Shown here: positions 23,401-35,273 of the stretch, in pieces
Numbering within the stretch: the first letter of the stretch is position 1
Layout of the letters: the number at the start of each line of letters is the position of its first letter
Assembly: GCA_015680685.1 (NCBI GenBank)
Contig: MNCI01002813.1
Location: 1,699,296 to 1,763,295 of the forward strand
Source: Gnetum montanum
Taxonomy: Eukaryota > Streptophyta > Gnetopsida > Gnetales > Gnetaceae
Length of the DNA: 64,000 bases
Direction: 5' to 3'
Translations under genes and position numbers: made by a program
Notes under the pieces: generated by a model
Seen by the model: only the letters and a program-made list of their open reading frames with translations
Databases searched by the model: none
What the model was told of the DNA's origin: nothing

Positions 23401-23493
23401 AGATTCATAGATTCAATAATGGAGAAGAAAAGAGCTACACTAGTAATGGATAAATTAATATGTAGAGTGAAGGATAAAGCCCCAACTTAGAAG
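20452..23493. other. noncoding DNA between E2 and E3
   Basis: AT-rich, with no recognisable complete gene. A 113-codon minus-strand frame at 20502-20843 and a 102-codon minus-strand frame at 22553-22861 have no motif I know. A possible LINE endonuclease fragment lies at 21040-21218 (listed separately). Bases 23494-23498, GCTTG, are the left target duplication of E3. Confidence 0.6.
21040..21218 (-). pseudogene. possible LINE endonuclease fragment
   Basis: On the minus strand one frame reads LKKLQSLDVDMLYLQEV, followed by a stretch ending SYDGFFLLAIQ, with two stops. The LDVDMLYLQE pattern resembles the first conserved block of endonuclease/exonuclease/phosphatase domains in plant non-LTR retrotransposons, where Gln-Glu is part of the metal site. 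No reverse transcriptase is found nearby, so this would be a short relic. Chance resemblance cannot be excluded. Confidence 0.3.
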
Positions 23494-23498
23494 GCTTG

Positions 23499-24669
23499 TG
23501 ATGAGCATCAAATTGTTGCATCGATGGGCCCCCATTAACGTAGCCTTGTCGATGGGGCCTCATTTATGTGGTGTTGCCTCATTGATGGGGCCATGTCAAT
23601 GTAGCATTTGCTACATCTACAGGGTCCCATCGATGTAGCCCAAGAGCAAAAACTATAAATACAAGCTCCCAACCATGTTTATGGGCATTAGAAGTCATAG
23701 TAGTAGCTGAACTCTTGTAGTTTTTACATTCAAAAGTTAGAATATTTTCCTAAGTACCTGCAATAGGAGTCATTGAGTGTACGAATCTTTATTTGAGCAC
23801 TGTTGTACCTAAGCATGATAGTGTGTGCAATAATAAAGATGAGGTTCTTGATAAACCTTGGAGCATTCTAGATAGTTTAGATATTTTATTCATGCATTTG
23901 GTGCTTTTAGTTATTTATTCAACGTTGTCCAATAATTAAGCTAATTAAGTAATTAAGTGAGATAAGCTAGATAGATTAAATACATAAGTATGATTGCTAT
24001 TCATGCATTTGATGCTTTTAGTTATTTATTCATTGAGTGTATGAAACTTTATTTGAGCACTATTGTACCTAAGCACGATAGTGTGTGTAGCAATAAAGAT
24101 GAGGTTCTTGATAAACCTTGCAGCATTCTAAATAGTTTAGATATTTTGTTCATGAATTTGATGCTTATAGTTATTTATTCAATGTTTTTAATTAAGTGAG
24201 ATAAGCTAGATAGATTAAATACATAAGTATGATTGCTTTGAGCATAACACATATTCTCTTGGTAATCCCAGTAGAATTATTACTTAGTATGCCCAATAGC
24301 ATAGCACTTGGTACCCAGTAGTGAATACATGGGTTTAGGATGTGTATTGAAAGTGGGACTAGATGCTTATGTTAGGATTAGTTAGCTAGTTAAATTAAAT
24401 TAGATATTCAATTACTTTATCTCTCTCTTTATGCACCAAAGAACATAAAACATAAAATGACAAAAATCATATGCCTCAATTACACTTAACCATAACTTTG
24501 GACTTCACAAGTGTAATCTAGAAGACAACAAATAATCATTAGGGCAAGGTTCACTTCCTAGAAGACTAGTGCATCAAAAAGTATAGAGTTCATAAATTTG
24601 ACTGAATCACATGTGAATGCTTTGTGATTCATATGGTTGGGTGTAGGGGTACTTCTTCACCACTCATCA
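23499..24669 (+). repeat. E3 5' LTR with internal duplication
   Basis: It starts TGATGAGCATCAAATTG and ends CACTCATCA. The U3 carries GATGGGGCC and CCCATCGATG palindromic units (about 23515-23640), then TATAAATA at 23654-23661. A segment of roughly 240-260 bp is tandemly duplicated (from 23771 and again from 24031), so the polyadenylation signal AATAAA occurs twice (23832 and 24092). The 3' LTR lacks this duplication, so it arose after insertion. Confidence 0.9.
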
Positions 24670-24670
24670 T

Positions 24671-24688
24671 TAGCACTGTTGCCAGGGA
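24671..24688 (+). other. E3 primer-binding site
   Basis: TAGCACTGTTGCCAGGGA is the tRNA-Asp-type site with four changes from TGGCGCCGTTGCCGGGGA, all C-to-T or G-to-A. Confidence 0.8.
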
Positions 24689-24820
24689 CTTTGTTTGTTA
24701 AAACATGTGCTATTTAGAATTAGTGAATATTATTAATATCGTTGGATGAACCCCAAGGTCAATATCATTCCCAAATAATATAACTACAAGAGCACATTAA
24801 TATTTTAGTTATTTTGCAAA

Positions 24821-27259
24821 ATTTCTTCTTCTTCTCACAAGAAAAATGATACGAAAACACTAGTACCACAAGAGTGCAAAGTGATATATAATCATCCAGA
24901 TGAGTTTGTGCCTGATTTCACCTTCATCGTACATCAAGATGAGCAACTACAATGGTGTGATATGGAAGGTAACATTGTAATGCCTCTTTCTTGATTTGTG
25001 TCCATGATGCTACTTCAAACTCTTAAGAAGCTAGGCATCCATGATATTCAAGAGGAGTATGTTGTGCATGACTATGACTACTAGGACTATCATCTCATTG
25101 AAACACAACACCAATGAGATCGACACTAGGAGAAGCACCATGAGGCTATGAGGGGAAAATGATTCACTAATCCCTTGTTTCTATTGAACCAAGATGACAA
25201 TGAGGACCCTCCTTCTGAGGGCTCTCAACATAAAGAGTCTCCACCCCTTATTATTGATGATGGGGGTGTGTCCCTAAATTTTCCCTTCACCATCAACAAT
25301 TCAGGTTTAGGAAAAGATGGTAGTTAAGGTAAGGGATCAGATAAGCACCAAGGCAATAGAAAAACCAATGAATGTGGCTATGATAGCCAAAGGGAAATTA
25401 GCAGACACAATGGTGGTGGTAGTCCTCCTTCTTCTTCACCCTCTTCATTTGCATCCTCTTCTTCTTCTTCTTCTGGTTCTAAAAGATGTCACAAAAGGAA
25501 TCACTATGATGGAGGTGAGTAGAGAGGCAAAAATACTAATTGTAATGCCCATAATAATCAAAGGGATAAGAGGACATCATTGGTGACAACAAAATAATGA
25601 TGATGATGAGCCTTTGTTAGCAACTTGAAGTATGCCTAACATTGAAAAGGTAGTCAAGATTCTAGCTAGGTATGTGAAAGATAGTTGGATCAAGTGGGTA
25701 GACATGAACAATATTACAAGATTTGAGGGGGGATATAACTATAATTCACAAAACCATCTACAAGCCTTTCATGATGCTTGCACCTTACAAAACATTGAAA
25801 ATGATTGGTAGAAACTCAAACTCTTCCCTAGGACACTCATAAAGGAAGCAGAAGGCTGGTATTGATCCTTGGAGCTAGAATCTATCTATTGATGGAGTAC
25901 CATGCTATAACTATTCAAAGATAAATTCCAAATGTACTCAAGAGTGTCCAATCTAAGAAGGAAAATGCAAGGCTAGAAATAGGGAACATAATAATGCTTG
26001 GATGCTACCATGGATAGATTCTATTCTCTCTTACATTGATGCCTTGGCCATGGTTATTATTAGAGGGAACAACTCCACCACATTGTAGATGGGCTCAAAG
26101 CATAAATTAGAAAATCTCTTGGGGTTTATGCGCAATAGAGACTATTTGAACTAAGAGCTCATCAGATACAAAGACTGATAGAGTAGGTAGCAAAAGAAGA
26201 AGATGAGTTGTGAAAAATAAAATATGTAAGAAAAATACAATAAGGATGCTTCCATTAGGAAAACAAAGGTATGATTTTGTGATGAGGAGTCACTACTTGA
26301 CAAAGGGATGAATAGGAAAACCTTGCCCATTCAAAAATTTGTTTATGATAATTCGAAAAAGGTTGACAAATTATGGGACTCTTTGGATGAAAAGATTTAA
26401 ACTGCTATGAAGATTGCTAAAGACTCCAAAGAGCAGAATAGTGATCATGATAATAGGAGGTGGAAAGAAGTTGAATGTGCCTACTAGGGAGGTACGGGCA
26501 AAGTTGTTATAGTAGAAGAAGTTATGGAGATAGACTTTGAAGATGATGGTGGGTGTGACATTTGTTAGTATGACTATTCTAAGGGATGTTGCCCTATGGT
26601 GTCACACTTACAAGAGTTTGGGATGTATGCGTTAAATCCACAATTAGCAAGGAGGAAAGCACCCAGATGATTACCTTATCCTCTAAGAAATCCATGGCAA
26701 TTCCACTAGCAACAACAAGCTTACTATCCAAGTGGTGTTCCACCACAACCGTATGAGAAATACCAATAGTGGCACTAACCACAATCATGGAGAATGCCAC
26801 TACCAAAGCAATAGTACCCTTATAGTCAACCAAATCCATATGGGTACTATGTTTAGCAGCCCATTTCTCCATGAAGCTTTGTAAGCCACACCTCATTCTA
26901 GCATAACTATTACCTTCCAGAGTATCATTAAACACATTCAACATCTACTCAAGAGGAGCAACCATACTCATATTATGCTCCACATTTTTTTGTACACATC
27001 CCTTCACCATCAACCCAATTACCTCCTACTTCATCCATGCAGGGCAAAATTCCCCCATATTTGCAGCAACGAAATGCTACAAGGGTTGTACATTCACAAT
27101 TGGCCTTCGAGCCAAGTGATTTGGATAATTGATCTGAGAAATGACCATTTTTCCAACCCAATAGACCTCCCAAACCCTCAAACCTAATGTAGCCTCATCC
27201 TCATCCTCTACATCAAACACATTTGAGTATTCTTCAAACCAAATGCCACCTCAAATCTA
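24821..27259 (+). pseudogene. gag: E3 gag, type A
   Basis: Gag polyprotein. By alignment to E4 (MASSHKNE at 38366), the start codon lies at 24821 but reads ATT, so initiation is lost. An N-terminal segment absent from type-B copies follows (DFTFIVHQDEQLQW, DMEGNIV), then a Ser-rich linker (about 25415-25480) and the capsid core at about 25700-26215 (HLQAFHDACTLQNIEN, SNLRR, LGVYA). The zinc knuckle is at 26554-26592 with its His changed to Tyr and a TAG inside. A Pro/Gln/Tyr-rich tail (about 26680-27240) leads into protease without a gap. Many stops replace Gln or Trp. Confidence 0.85.
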
Positions 27260-28067
27260 CACTATGATGTTAACTCATGCTATTTCTGATTGGATCAAAG
27301 CTGGCAACCTTTCCATGAAGAGATCTTACCCAGGAAGTCCTCTTATTTACTTATAGATTGTTGTACATGAACCATGCAAGGCTCTTCTTGATTTTGGTTC
27401 TAGTGTTAATCTCATCTCCAATGACATGTACAAGGCTTGAAACCTATGAACTATCAAGAAGAGCAACATCCATTTGGAATTGGTAGACCAATCAATCAAT
27501 GTTTCTTTGGGGTTAGTAGAGGAAATTATGATAAGAGTTTGTGGGTGGTCCTATCCTACCGATTTTCTAGTGATCAAGGTAGAAAACTGCAAAGGTGACT
27601 TCCCCATCATTATGGGAAGGGCTTGGTGAAGCACGGTTGATGCACAAATGGGCATAAGGAATCTCTCCTTGGAAATATCCAAGGAGAATAAATCTGGATG
27701 ACTAGAGAAGAAGCATGTTCCATGCATCATGTACAGTGATAATGGATGCCATTGCATGCAAAAAATCTAGTCTATTAAGAGTACATTCATTAAAGCACAC
27801 AATCAATGTGCACATAAATTAGATATCTAAAGGTGCCTATATGTAGCAGCCAAAAAATAGGAGGGCACCTAGTGCCTAACAACTTACTCTAATAGTATCA
27901 CACTATGCATGGAACCTACTTAGTGCTTGACATGCACCTATGTCGAAAGCATGGATGAACTTGAGTAAGTTCATCACCAAATCTCTAATGATGAAGATGA
28001 CGATACCTATTATGAAGAGCTAGTAATCCCTAATCATTTCAAGCAGGAGTCCCTAGAGTTAAAAAAT
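27260..28067 (+). pseudogene. E3 aspartic protease region
   Basis: Retropepsin-like domain that would process Gag-Pol. The active-site region reads LLDFGSSVNLIS, with the catalytic Asp at 27390-27392. The D-[LF]-G-[AS]-S form is typical of Athila-like elements rather than D-[ST]-G. Downstream are the conserved VCGWSYPTDFLVI (about 27540-27580) and PIIMGRAW (about 27604-27628, next codon TGA) blocks. Related copies are in E4 (57840-58391) and E7 (61100-61790, minus). After a linker the frame leads into RT. Confidence 0.85.
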
Positions 28068-28850
28068 CTATGAGCAGGCATGGAATATGCATTTTTAAAT
28101 AATGGAAAGTTAGTTATAATCAATGTAAATCTTGATCCTAAACAAAAAGAAAAGTTTTTAAAGGTGGTAAATAAATGGCCAACAACCTTTGCTTGGTCAT
28201 ATCCCAAACTAATAGGAATCAATCCAAGGGTATGCCAACATCATATCTATACTAACTTGGCCATGAAGCCAAGAAGGTAGCCACAAAGGTGGTTGAACCC
28301 CAAGTTGAAGTAGATCATTAAGGAGGAAATAGAATAACTCCTCAAGGTGGGGTTCATCTATCCCATTATGGATAGTAAGTGGATTATCCCACTTGTAATT
28401 GTGCCAAGGAAAGATGGTAAGTGGAAATTCTGCATCAACTTCAGGCTATTAAATATGAAAATATTTAAAGATCATTTTCCATTGTCATGTTTGGACCAAG
28501 TGTTAGAGACTATCTCTGGGCATTTCTATTATGGCTTCTTGGATGGTTATAATGGGTATAACCAAATCCAAATTGCACCAAAAGATTAGGCCAAAACAAT
28601 ATTCATAAGTTCCTAGGGGAATTTTGCATATTGTAAGATGTTGTTCAGTATATGCAATGCCCTTGCAACATATCAATGCCTAGTCCGTAGTATTTTTCAA
28701 TAGTAGATTTGTAGCGAGGTAAAAGTATTTATGGATGACTTCTCTACCTATGGGGCTACATTTGAGTAAGACCTAAATCACCTTGAGTAGGTACTTAAAA
28801 GATGTGTTGAAACAAACCTTAGTCTCAATTAATTAGACAAGGATTAAGGT
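28068..28850 (+). pseudogene. E3 reverse transcriptase
   Basis: Copies element RNA into DNA. One frame runs from 28080 to about 28800 with only nonsense changes. It carries the family motifs VPRKDGKWKFCINFR (28404-28448), HFPLSCLDQ, GYNGYNQIQI (28551-28580) and the catalytic FMDD (28728-28739), equivalent to YxDD, all three catalytic Asp being present or expected in this frame. Stops fall where the family has Gln or Trp (for example TAG after APKD at 28587). A deletion and frame change near 28835 removes the block just after the palm domain. Confidence 0.9.
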
Positions 28851-29560
28851 AGACCTAGAAAAGATTAAGGTTATCTAGGGAATCACATGCCAACTAGAGA
28901 TAGTCAAAGATGTTCGATCATTCTTTGGACATACTAGCTACTACCAAAAATTCATAGAGAATTTTTCTAAGATTGCAAAGCTATTGGTTGAGCTTACAAA
29001 GAAAGATGCACCAATTTTTTGGACCAAGGAGTGCAAACATGCATTCCAACTACTAAAGGAGAAACTCATAGAAACTCCAATTCTATGGGCATTAGACTAG
29101 TCCAGGCCATTTCATATAATGACATATGCATCTAATTATTCCTTGGAAGCCATGCTTACAAAGTTGGATCATAAAAAATTTCCATATTACATCTACTACA
29201 TGAGCCAAAGCATTGTGGGTATACAATTGAATTATAGCAAAACTGAGAAAGGACTGATGGTAGTTGTGTATGCTCTCAAAAAGTTTAGGCACTATGTGCT
29301 TGGCTACAAAGTGTTTGTGAACATAGATCATAGTGCCATTATCTTCCTAACAAATAAGCCAATGGTAAGCCCTTGAATCATATAGTGGCTCATGATCTTG
29401 GAGGAATTTGATATCACAATGATAGATCAAAAAAGAATTGAGAATGTGGTCATTGACCACCTCTCTTGGTTAAGATCAGATGATAAAGAGAAGGAGAGTC
29501 TACTCTTTGATCAATTTTTAGAAAAAATCCTCTTTATAGGAGCAATGAATGACTAAGTGC
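28850..29560 (+). pseudogene. E3 RT connection and RNase H
   Basis: Degrades the RNA strand of the RNA/DNA hybrid. After the frame change, one frame covers the RT thumb region (FFGHTSYYQKFIENFSKIAK) and RNase H (TYASNYSLEAML, KTEKGLMVVVYALKKFRHY, NIDHSAI, ENVVIDHLSWLRSD). The first catalytic Asp of the C-D-A-S motif is changed to Tyr (near 29121-29123), so the enzyme would be inactive. The Glu in TEKG and the Asp in IDH and IDHLS remain. Confidence 0.88.
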
Positions 29561-29599
29561 TCATTTAATTAAAATGGTATGATGGCATATTCACTTACC

Positions 29600-30942
29600 T
29601 TCTCACTCAAAAGATGCCACAAGATTTGGACTTTAGGAAAAAATAATAGTTTCTTCATCAGGCAAAGTACTTGATGGAAATCAATGGACACCTTTACAAG
29701 ATGTGTGCCAATGGCTTGGTTTGTTGATGTGTCCCTAATATAAAAAATTGTGTGTTATCCAAGATGCTTATGAAGGCCCTTGCAGAGGCCACTATGCAAG
29801 GAGATGCATGACCATAAAAATATTGATGGTAGGATACTATTGGCCTACATTTTTCAGGGATGCCCACCAATTTGTCTAATCTTTTGAATGTTTTCAATGA
29901 GATGGTGGGATGACTGCAAAAATGAAGGATCCTCAATAGTGGATTGAACCACTAGAAGTATTCAACATATGGGGCATAGACTTCATGAGTCCCATCATGT
30001 CCATGTTTAATGGAAAAGGCATATATCATCATAGCAGTTAACTACTACACCAAATGGGCAAAAGTAGTAGCTGTCACTGATTGTACATCCTCTACTACTA
30101 CTCAATTTGTATAACAAAATGCTATAAATAGGGTTGGAGTGCCATGTGCACTAATTTTTGACAATGAAACCCATTTTATAGGTGTCACTTTTTGAAAACT
30201 TATGTAACACTTGGGGATTGAATATAAATTAACAACACCTTATCACCCCCAAGCCAACGATCAAGCAGAAGTCACCAATAGGGAGATTACAAAGATCTTA
30301 ATAAGGACCATAAGTAAATATAGGAGAGATTAGAGCATAAATCTAAATGATTCCCTATGGGCCTACTGCTCAGCATAAAAACTTCCTATTGGCTACTCTC
30401 CCTATGAACTAGTGTATGAAAAACTTCCAACACTACTAGTCCAATCTAAGCTCCATACACTTTCAATAACCTATGACTTGGACCTTGACCTAAGTATAGC
30501 ACAAAAGGAAAGATTGATAAACCTCAATGTGCTAGAAAAAAATTGATTAGTGACCCTATCTTTGAATGAAGTGCATAAGGCATTCAACAAACAATGACAT
30601 CACCTTAGAATATCGAAAGTGAAATTTCAACTAGGAGATAAGGTTCTTTATTGGTATCCCACACATGTATCTCAAAAAATAAAATTCCAAATATTATGGG
30701 AGGGACTTTATATAATTGATGAAACCTTTCCTTTTGGGGCCATGACCATATACATACCTAAGAGCACAAATAAAAAGTAGTTGGTCAACATCCAACAAGT
30801 AAAGCTTTTCCATGAGCCCAAGCAAACCAGTGTAACAAATACCTTAACGAATGGAAAACCATGCCAAATTTTTTGAATATCCTCTTCCAACTCAGTTATG
30901 GGGGAGATGGCCATCCATGCTAATCATCCATATGGCTCTTAG
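29600..30942 (+). pseudogene. E3 integrase
   Basis: Inserts the DNA copy into the genome. The N-terminal HHCC zinc region (about 29690-29900) is scrambled by indels. The catalytic core is clear: first Asp at 29979-29981 in WGIDFMSP, second Asp at 30160-30162 in FDNETHF, and Glu at 30268-30270 in DQAEVTNREI. The last two share one frame and are exactly 35 residues apart (D,D35E). The first is in another frame because of an indel. The C-terminal GPF-like region (LGDKVLYWYP, FPFGAMTI) follows. The frame ends VMGEMAIHANHPYGS at stop 30940, overlapping a polypurine-like box at 30891-30906. Confidence 0.9.
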
Positions 30943-32400
30943 TTTTTCTATTTTTTGTTTTTCACATTTTTGATTTTGCAAGTTATTTATTTTACAACTT
31001 TTTGATTTTCAAAATTTTTCCTATTTTTACACCATTTTTTTGTTTTACACCATCATTAGTATGTTTGAATCTTTATATAATATTTTATACTTTCTTATAT
31101 ATTTTACCTTGTTTGGTTTGAGTGTGATTTTCAAATTTTTGTTAATAAATATACTTTGTGCCAATAGGAGATAGTGGTGCTATAGTTATTATTAATGGTG
31201 GTTTGTGCTTAATGTTTGGTTTGATAATGTATGGTTTCTATTTTTGAATTTTTGTACTCATGACTCAGTCATGGTTTCTTTTTCATGGAATCAATCCATG
31301 ACATCCACCCATCCAAAAACTCTATGATTTTCCTTATTTTGGAAGTTTTAGGTCCCTTTTATTAAGACAAATTTTAATAAATTTGTGACCTTGGTAGTTT
31401 TTGGAATTGGGAAGGATTCAAGGGTTTGTATAGGGTGTGACTTCAACGGTGCTCGGGTGCTTTCATGAGCTTCATACCATTCCATTTTGACCACTAATAG
31501 GAAGTCAAATAAAGGCTTTGCATGGTTTTTCTTTCATCCAAAAATAAAAAAGAAAAAAAGAAAAAAAATACAAAGTTTTTTTTTGTGGGATTTCAAAGAA
31601 TACCTCTTAGACAAATAAATGTGCTACAAGCACTGGTTATGGGACTAGAAAGACATGTTACCCATGCCTAAAGGTCTCCTCTAACTAAGCCACTGTCTCA
31701 CTTCCTACTTCTCTTTTCTTCTCTTTATGGAATGGTGGTTGTTCTATGGGAGCACTCTTGTGTCTTGAGGGGGTGGATCGGTCTTGGAGTGGAGATGCGA
31801 AGTCACTAAAAGAGGTTGGTTTTGGTTTGGACTAAGGATGGATCTTCTTAGGTCATTTTAAACACAACTTCCACAAGAGACTTCTTATGACCTCAATTTG
31901 AAATTCCATTTCACCTTCACCATCATCCATCTATGCTATCCAATACTCACCTTATTGTCAAAGTCCATGCTCTTGATTCCATGTCTTGGTATGGCATATT
32001 TGAATTCTTTGATAGAATATTTTGGGTTTTGCTTCTTAACTTTCATCGACCATTAATCACCTATGGGGCCCATGGACTCCTTGAGTTGAGGTTATGTAAG
32101 GGTAAACAAGGTATGTGCCTACTATGGGGAGGACCCACTTGCATGTCTCTTGGTTGGGTTCATTAAGTACCTTATCCTTAGACATTCTTATGAACAAAAT
32201 CCTTTGTACATCCATCGTTTGCATCCCATCATGTGTTCCTTTATATATTTTGTTCATTAAATGTATTATCCATAAAATTTTTCAATTTTTGAGCTTTCAA
32301 AGATCCTCTTCAATGATTCTATCATATTCTTAATTTTTTTGGGATTCCATGGACCCTAAATTCATTGAAAAATTCCTTATATTTTTTGAGATATTCAAGT
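30943..32400 (+). other. E3 conserved spacer
   Basis: T-rich at the start (30945-31140), then blocks shared with the other elements: TGTGACTTCAACGG near 31437, GAAAGACATGTTACCC near 31648, and the end block GAGGTTATGTAAGGG...CCTACTATGGGGAGGACCC at 32087-32136. Open frames at 31933-32166 and 32115-32333 overlap the shared blocks but are not conserved as protein in the other copies. Confidence 0.75.
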
Positions 32401-32410
32401 TTTAAAACTT

Positions 32411-32465
32411 TACCTATGGGCCTCATATACAAGGCCCTATCGATGGAGTAGAAATATATACAAGG
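32411..32465 (+). promoter_or_regulatory. E3 internal promoter-like block before ORF3
   Basis: GGGCCTCATA (32418) and GGCCCTATCGATGG (32433-32446) repeat the palindromic units of E3's own LTR U3 (GGGGCCTCAT at 23554 and GGGTCCCATCGATG at 23622), and an AAATATATACA TATA-like box follows at 32452. The order, palindrome then TATA, is that of the LTR promoter. It lies just before ORF3, so a separate ORF3 promoter is inferred. Confidence 0.5.
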
Positions 32466-32469
32466 AAAG

Positions 32470-35273
32470 CACACATTGGAAGTAGAACCATCCCAACCAA
32501 GGGAGAAATTTCCTAGAATAGGAAGGGGCTAAGAACAACCCCAAAAAGAACCTCTTGTAACCCATGCCATAGGTCTTGTTAAGGAAGAGGTAGAGGTGAA
32601 ATCTATTTGACATATTCTAGAACTAGCAACAACAATAGAACACTCCCATAAAGATGATGTGCTAGCACAACCAGAAAATCTTATGGTTAACTTGATAAAA
32701 GCTTGTCTAAATTAAATCAAATTGAGATAGGTCTAAAAATTGGTGCTCCAAGAGTTAAACTTTGGTTCTTTCCTAGAGAAAGCATCAAAAGAAGTGTAGG
32801 ACTAGCTGAGGGCCTCTCCCATGTGGCTAATCATCACTTCGATTAGGGAGTGGTACATGGGAGAGAAATTCCTATTTTGGAATAATAGGAAACCTAGATC
32901 AATAGTAAAAATCAAGGAAATCTTAATCCTATACTCAGTGTAGGCCATTGCTCTAGTGCTTAGGTTGCCAGAAATGGGAGAATGTCTTACTAAGATCCTA
33001 ATGCAGGTGGATCCCAACATCAAGAAAGAATGGGTGCAGTGGTGCTATGGTGTCAATTGTAAGGAGTTTGGTGTGCTTATGCCAACAGAGAGGATTTATT
33101 ACATGATTGCAGCCTTCCACCTTAATCCCACTATGAGGCCAAGCAGAATCACCATCTTCTCTACTTGAGCATGTGTTGCTCTAAGTGGGAGATTCCCAAT
33201 CAACGTTCCACAAATCATCTATTTAGAGATGGAGAAGAAATTTAAAGAAAATAAACATGGAAGGAAGGCACTCTCCTTCCCATGCCTCATTAGGAAACTC
33301 TATCGAAGGGAAGGGATAGTCTATTATACCAATGATACTATTAGAACTATTCTAGCAACTGACTAGGCAAAAATGATAAAGGAAAAGATGATTGCACCAC
33401 TATTTAAGAATAGGAGCAGTGGCCACCACCTTCACTTACCACTCAAACAACTATGCTAGAAATTATTGCAACCATCCAATGATTAAAAAAATACTAAGAA
33501 TTTCTCTTAAGTGAACAAGAGCAACTAGTAGGCACAAGTGGCAAGGACCCATCCATCTACAGATCAACAATGAGTCACCTTAATGAGGTGGCCTGAACAA
33601 TCAATTTGATGGGTGGAGGTGGATCCATTTTCTCTACCCAAAGAACACAGTTGCCCACAAGGTTTAATTTGAGTACTAGAGAGGTCATAATATCTCTAAC
33701 AAAATAACAGTCACTCCTGGAAATCTCTAGGAATGCTATGACTTTCTTGGTGCACTTGAAGGAAGGTGAGGGAACAACTGTATTGGTGATGTAGCACCAA
33801 GGGTAGGAGATAGCAACATAAGTGGTTGTTGATCAAATTGCCAAAAAACTTAATGTAATTAAAACATCTTCACTAGACATAATTGCACTAAAAAATGTGA
33901 AAATATCTATGGGAATTACAAGTGGTAGAATAAATCGAGCATAGCATGAAGAACTACTAGACCAACTGGTAGGAATCGGGTAACCTCTTTTGAATGTCTT
34001 TGACCTTCTAGAAAATATCATTGCAACCTAGTTAGAGCTACTTGAGGCAAGGGGCAAGAATATCATTTTAGAGGGATAACTTGAAACAACCAGGGAATTG
34101 AATGAATTCTTGGTTATTGAAGTTGCTGAATTAAGAGCCCAAATTGCGAACCATGCATTTCTCAACTCGACATTGACAAGAGATGAAGCTATGAAATAGC
34201 ATCATATGAAACTCAAAGGGGTTGAGGATGCAACATAGCATAAAATTTAGAAAGCATTGGATCAACCCTACTAGGAGAATGTCCAGGTGACCACAAAAAA
34301 TCATTACCTATGGAATGTTAATGAGCACAAGCAACAATTAACTAATTCCATCCATCAACAACAGAAGCAACTAGCTAGAAAAAACATAGAATTGATGAGA
34401 TTCGTAGCAGAAAATTGAAATCTCTAGATTGAGGAGGTTCATGCACTTTGCCAGAAAATTGCTATTGAGGTAGTTAACTAGAAATCAAAGGTTCTCAAAT
34501 TTGAGAGAGTCAAGGAGCATTATAGAGAATAGGCTAGTATAAAAAAATAAGTAAATAAAATACACATATAGTGGTGAAGGAAAAAGTGAATGAAACCCTC
34601 CAATGACTCCAAAAGGAAGAGAATTATGGCAACCCATCATTGATGGGATAGATGCCTACAACAAAGTAGAAATCTGCATAAAGGATTTGCAAATCAAGGA
34701 GATGATAGAGTATATGGAGCTTGGCAATCTCTGTTATGCAAATATGGCCATGTTGACTATTAGATAGCCATGGTCAAAGCTTGAGAAATAAGCGACCAAC
34801 TCATACCTATTGTATGAGGCCACGTTTAGGCATCACAAAGACACCAACTAGAAGCTTGCAGTGGCAAATGCTGAACTCAAAGTTCTCAAGGCATGATTCA
34901 CTAATCAACGATCAACTACCAAGAACCTATCTAGGAGGATGAATGACTACCAGGAGTTGCAAAACATAGTTAAGACATTTGACATCAAATGCAAACAGTT
35001 TGTTGCCTTTTTTATCAACATGAAGAAGATGTTCTTGATAATTCCCTATTCATGGGATGTACGCATTGTAGCCCACATTGGTGATATCATGTGGATTGTG
35101 AATGATTCCCAAAGAAAGGAGGAGAAGATGAAGGAATTACTGGATGCTTTCACCTTCCATCAAAGGTTGCAACTACAACAGGATAGCCATAGCTGCCTCA
35201 GTTACTGCATGTGCCTAAAGTTGATGAAGGTCCTTCAAAACCTTTGGAGCCTCCATTGCTTGGGATTGTATGA
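32470..35273 (+). pseudogene. E3 ORF3: PF20167-like domain plus coiled coil
   Basis: The start is uncertain because no clear ATG matches the other copies. The PF20167-like domain reads REWYMGEKFLFWNN (32848-32889), then the VQWCYGV / MPTERIYYMIAAFHL stretch (about 33035-33125), and SFPCLIRKL (about 33276-33302), which is the L-x-FP-x-LI-x-x-L signature of plant transposon proteins. A long Glu/Lys/Gln-rich coiled coil spans about 33990-35140, with many TAG stops at Gln positions. The C-terminus EPPLLG ends at stop 35271 and matches EEPPPLG of E2, E5 and E6. It is more diverged from those than they are from each other. It has no membrane segment or signal peptide, so I do not call it env. Role unknown. 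Confidence 0.75.
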
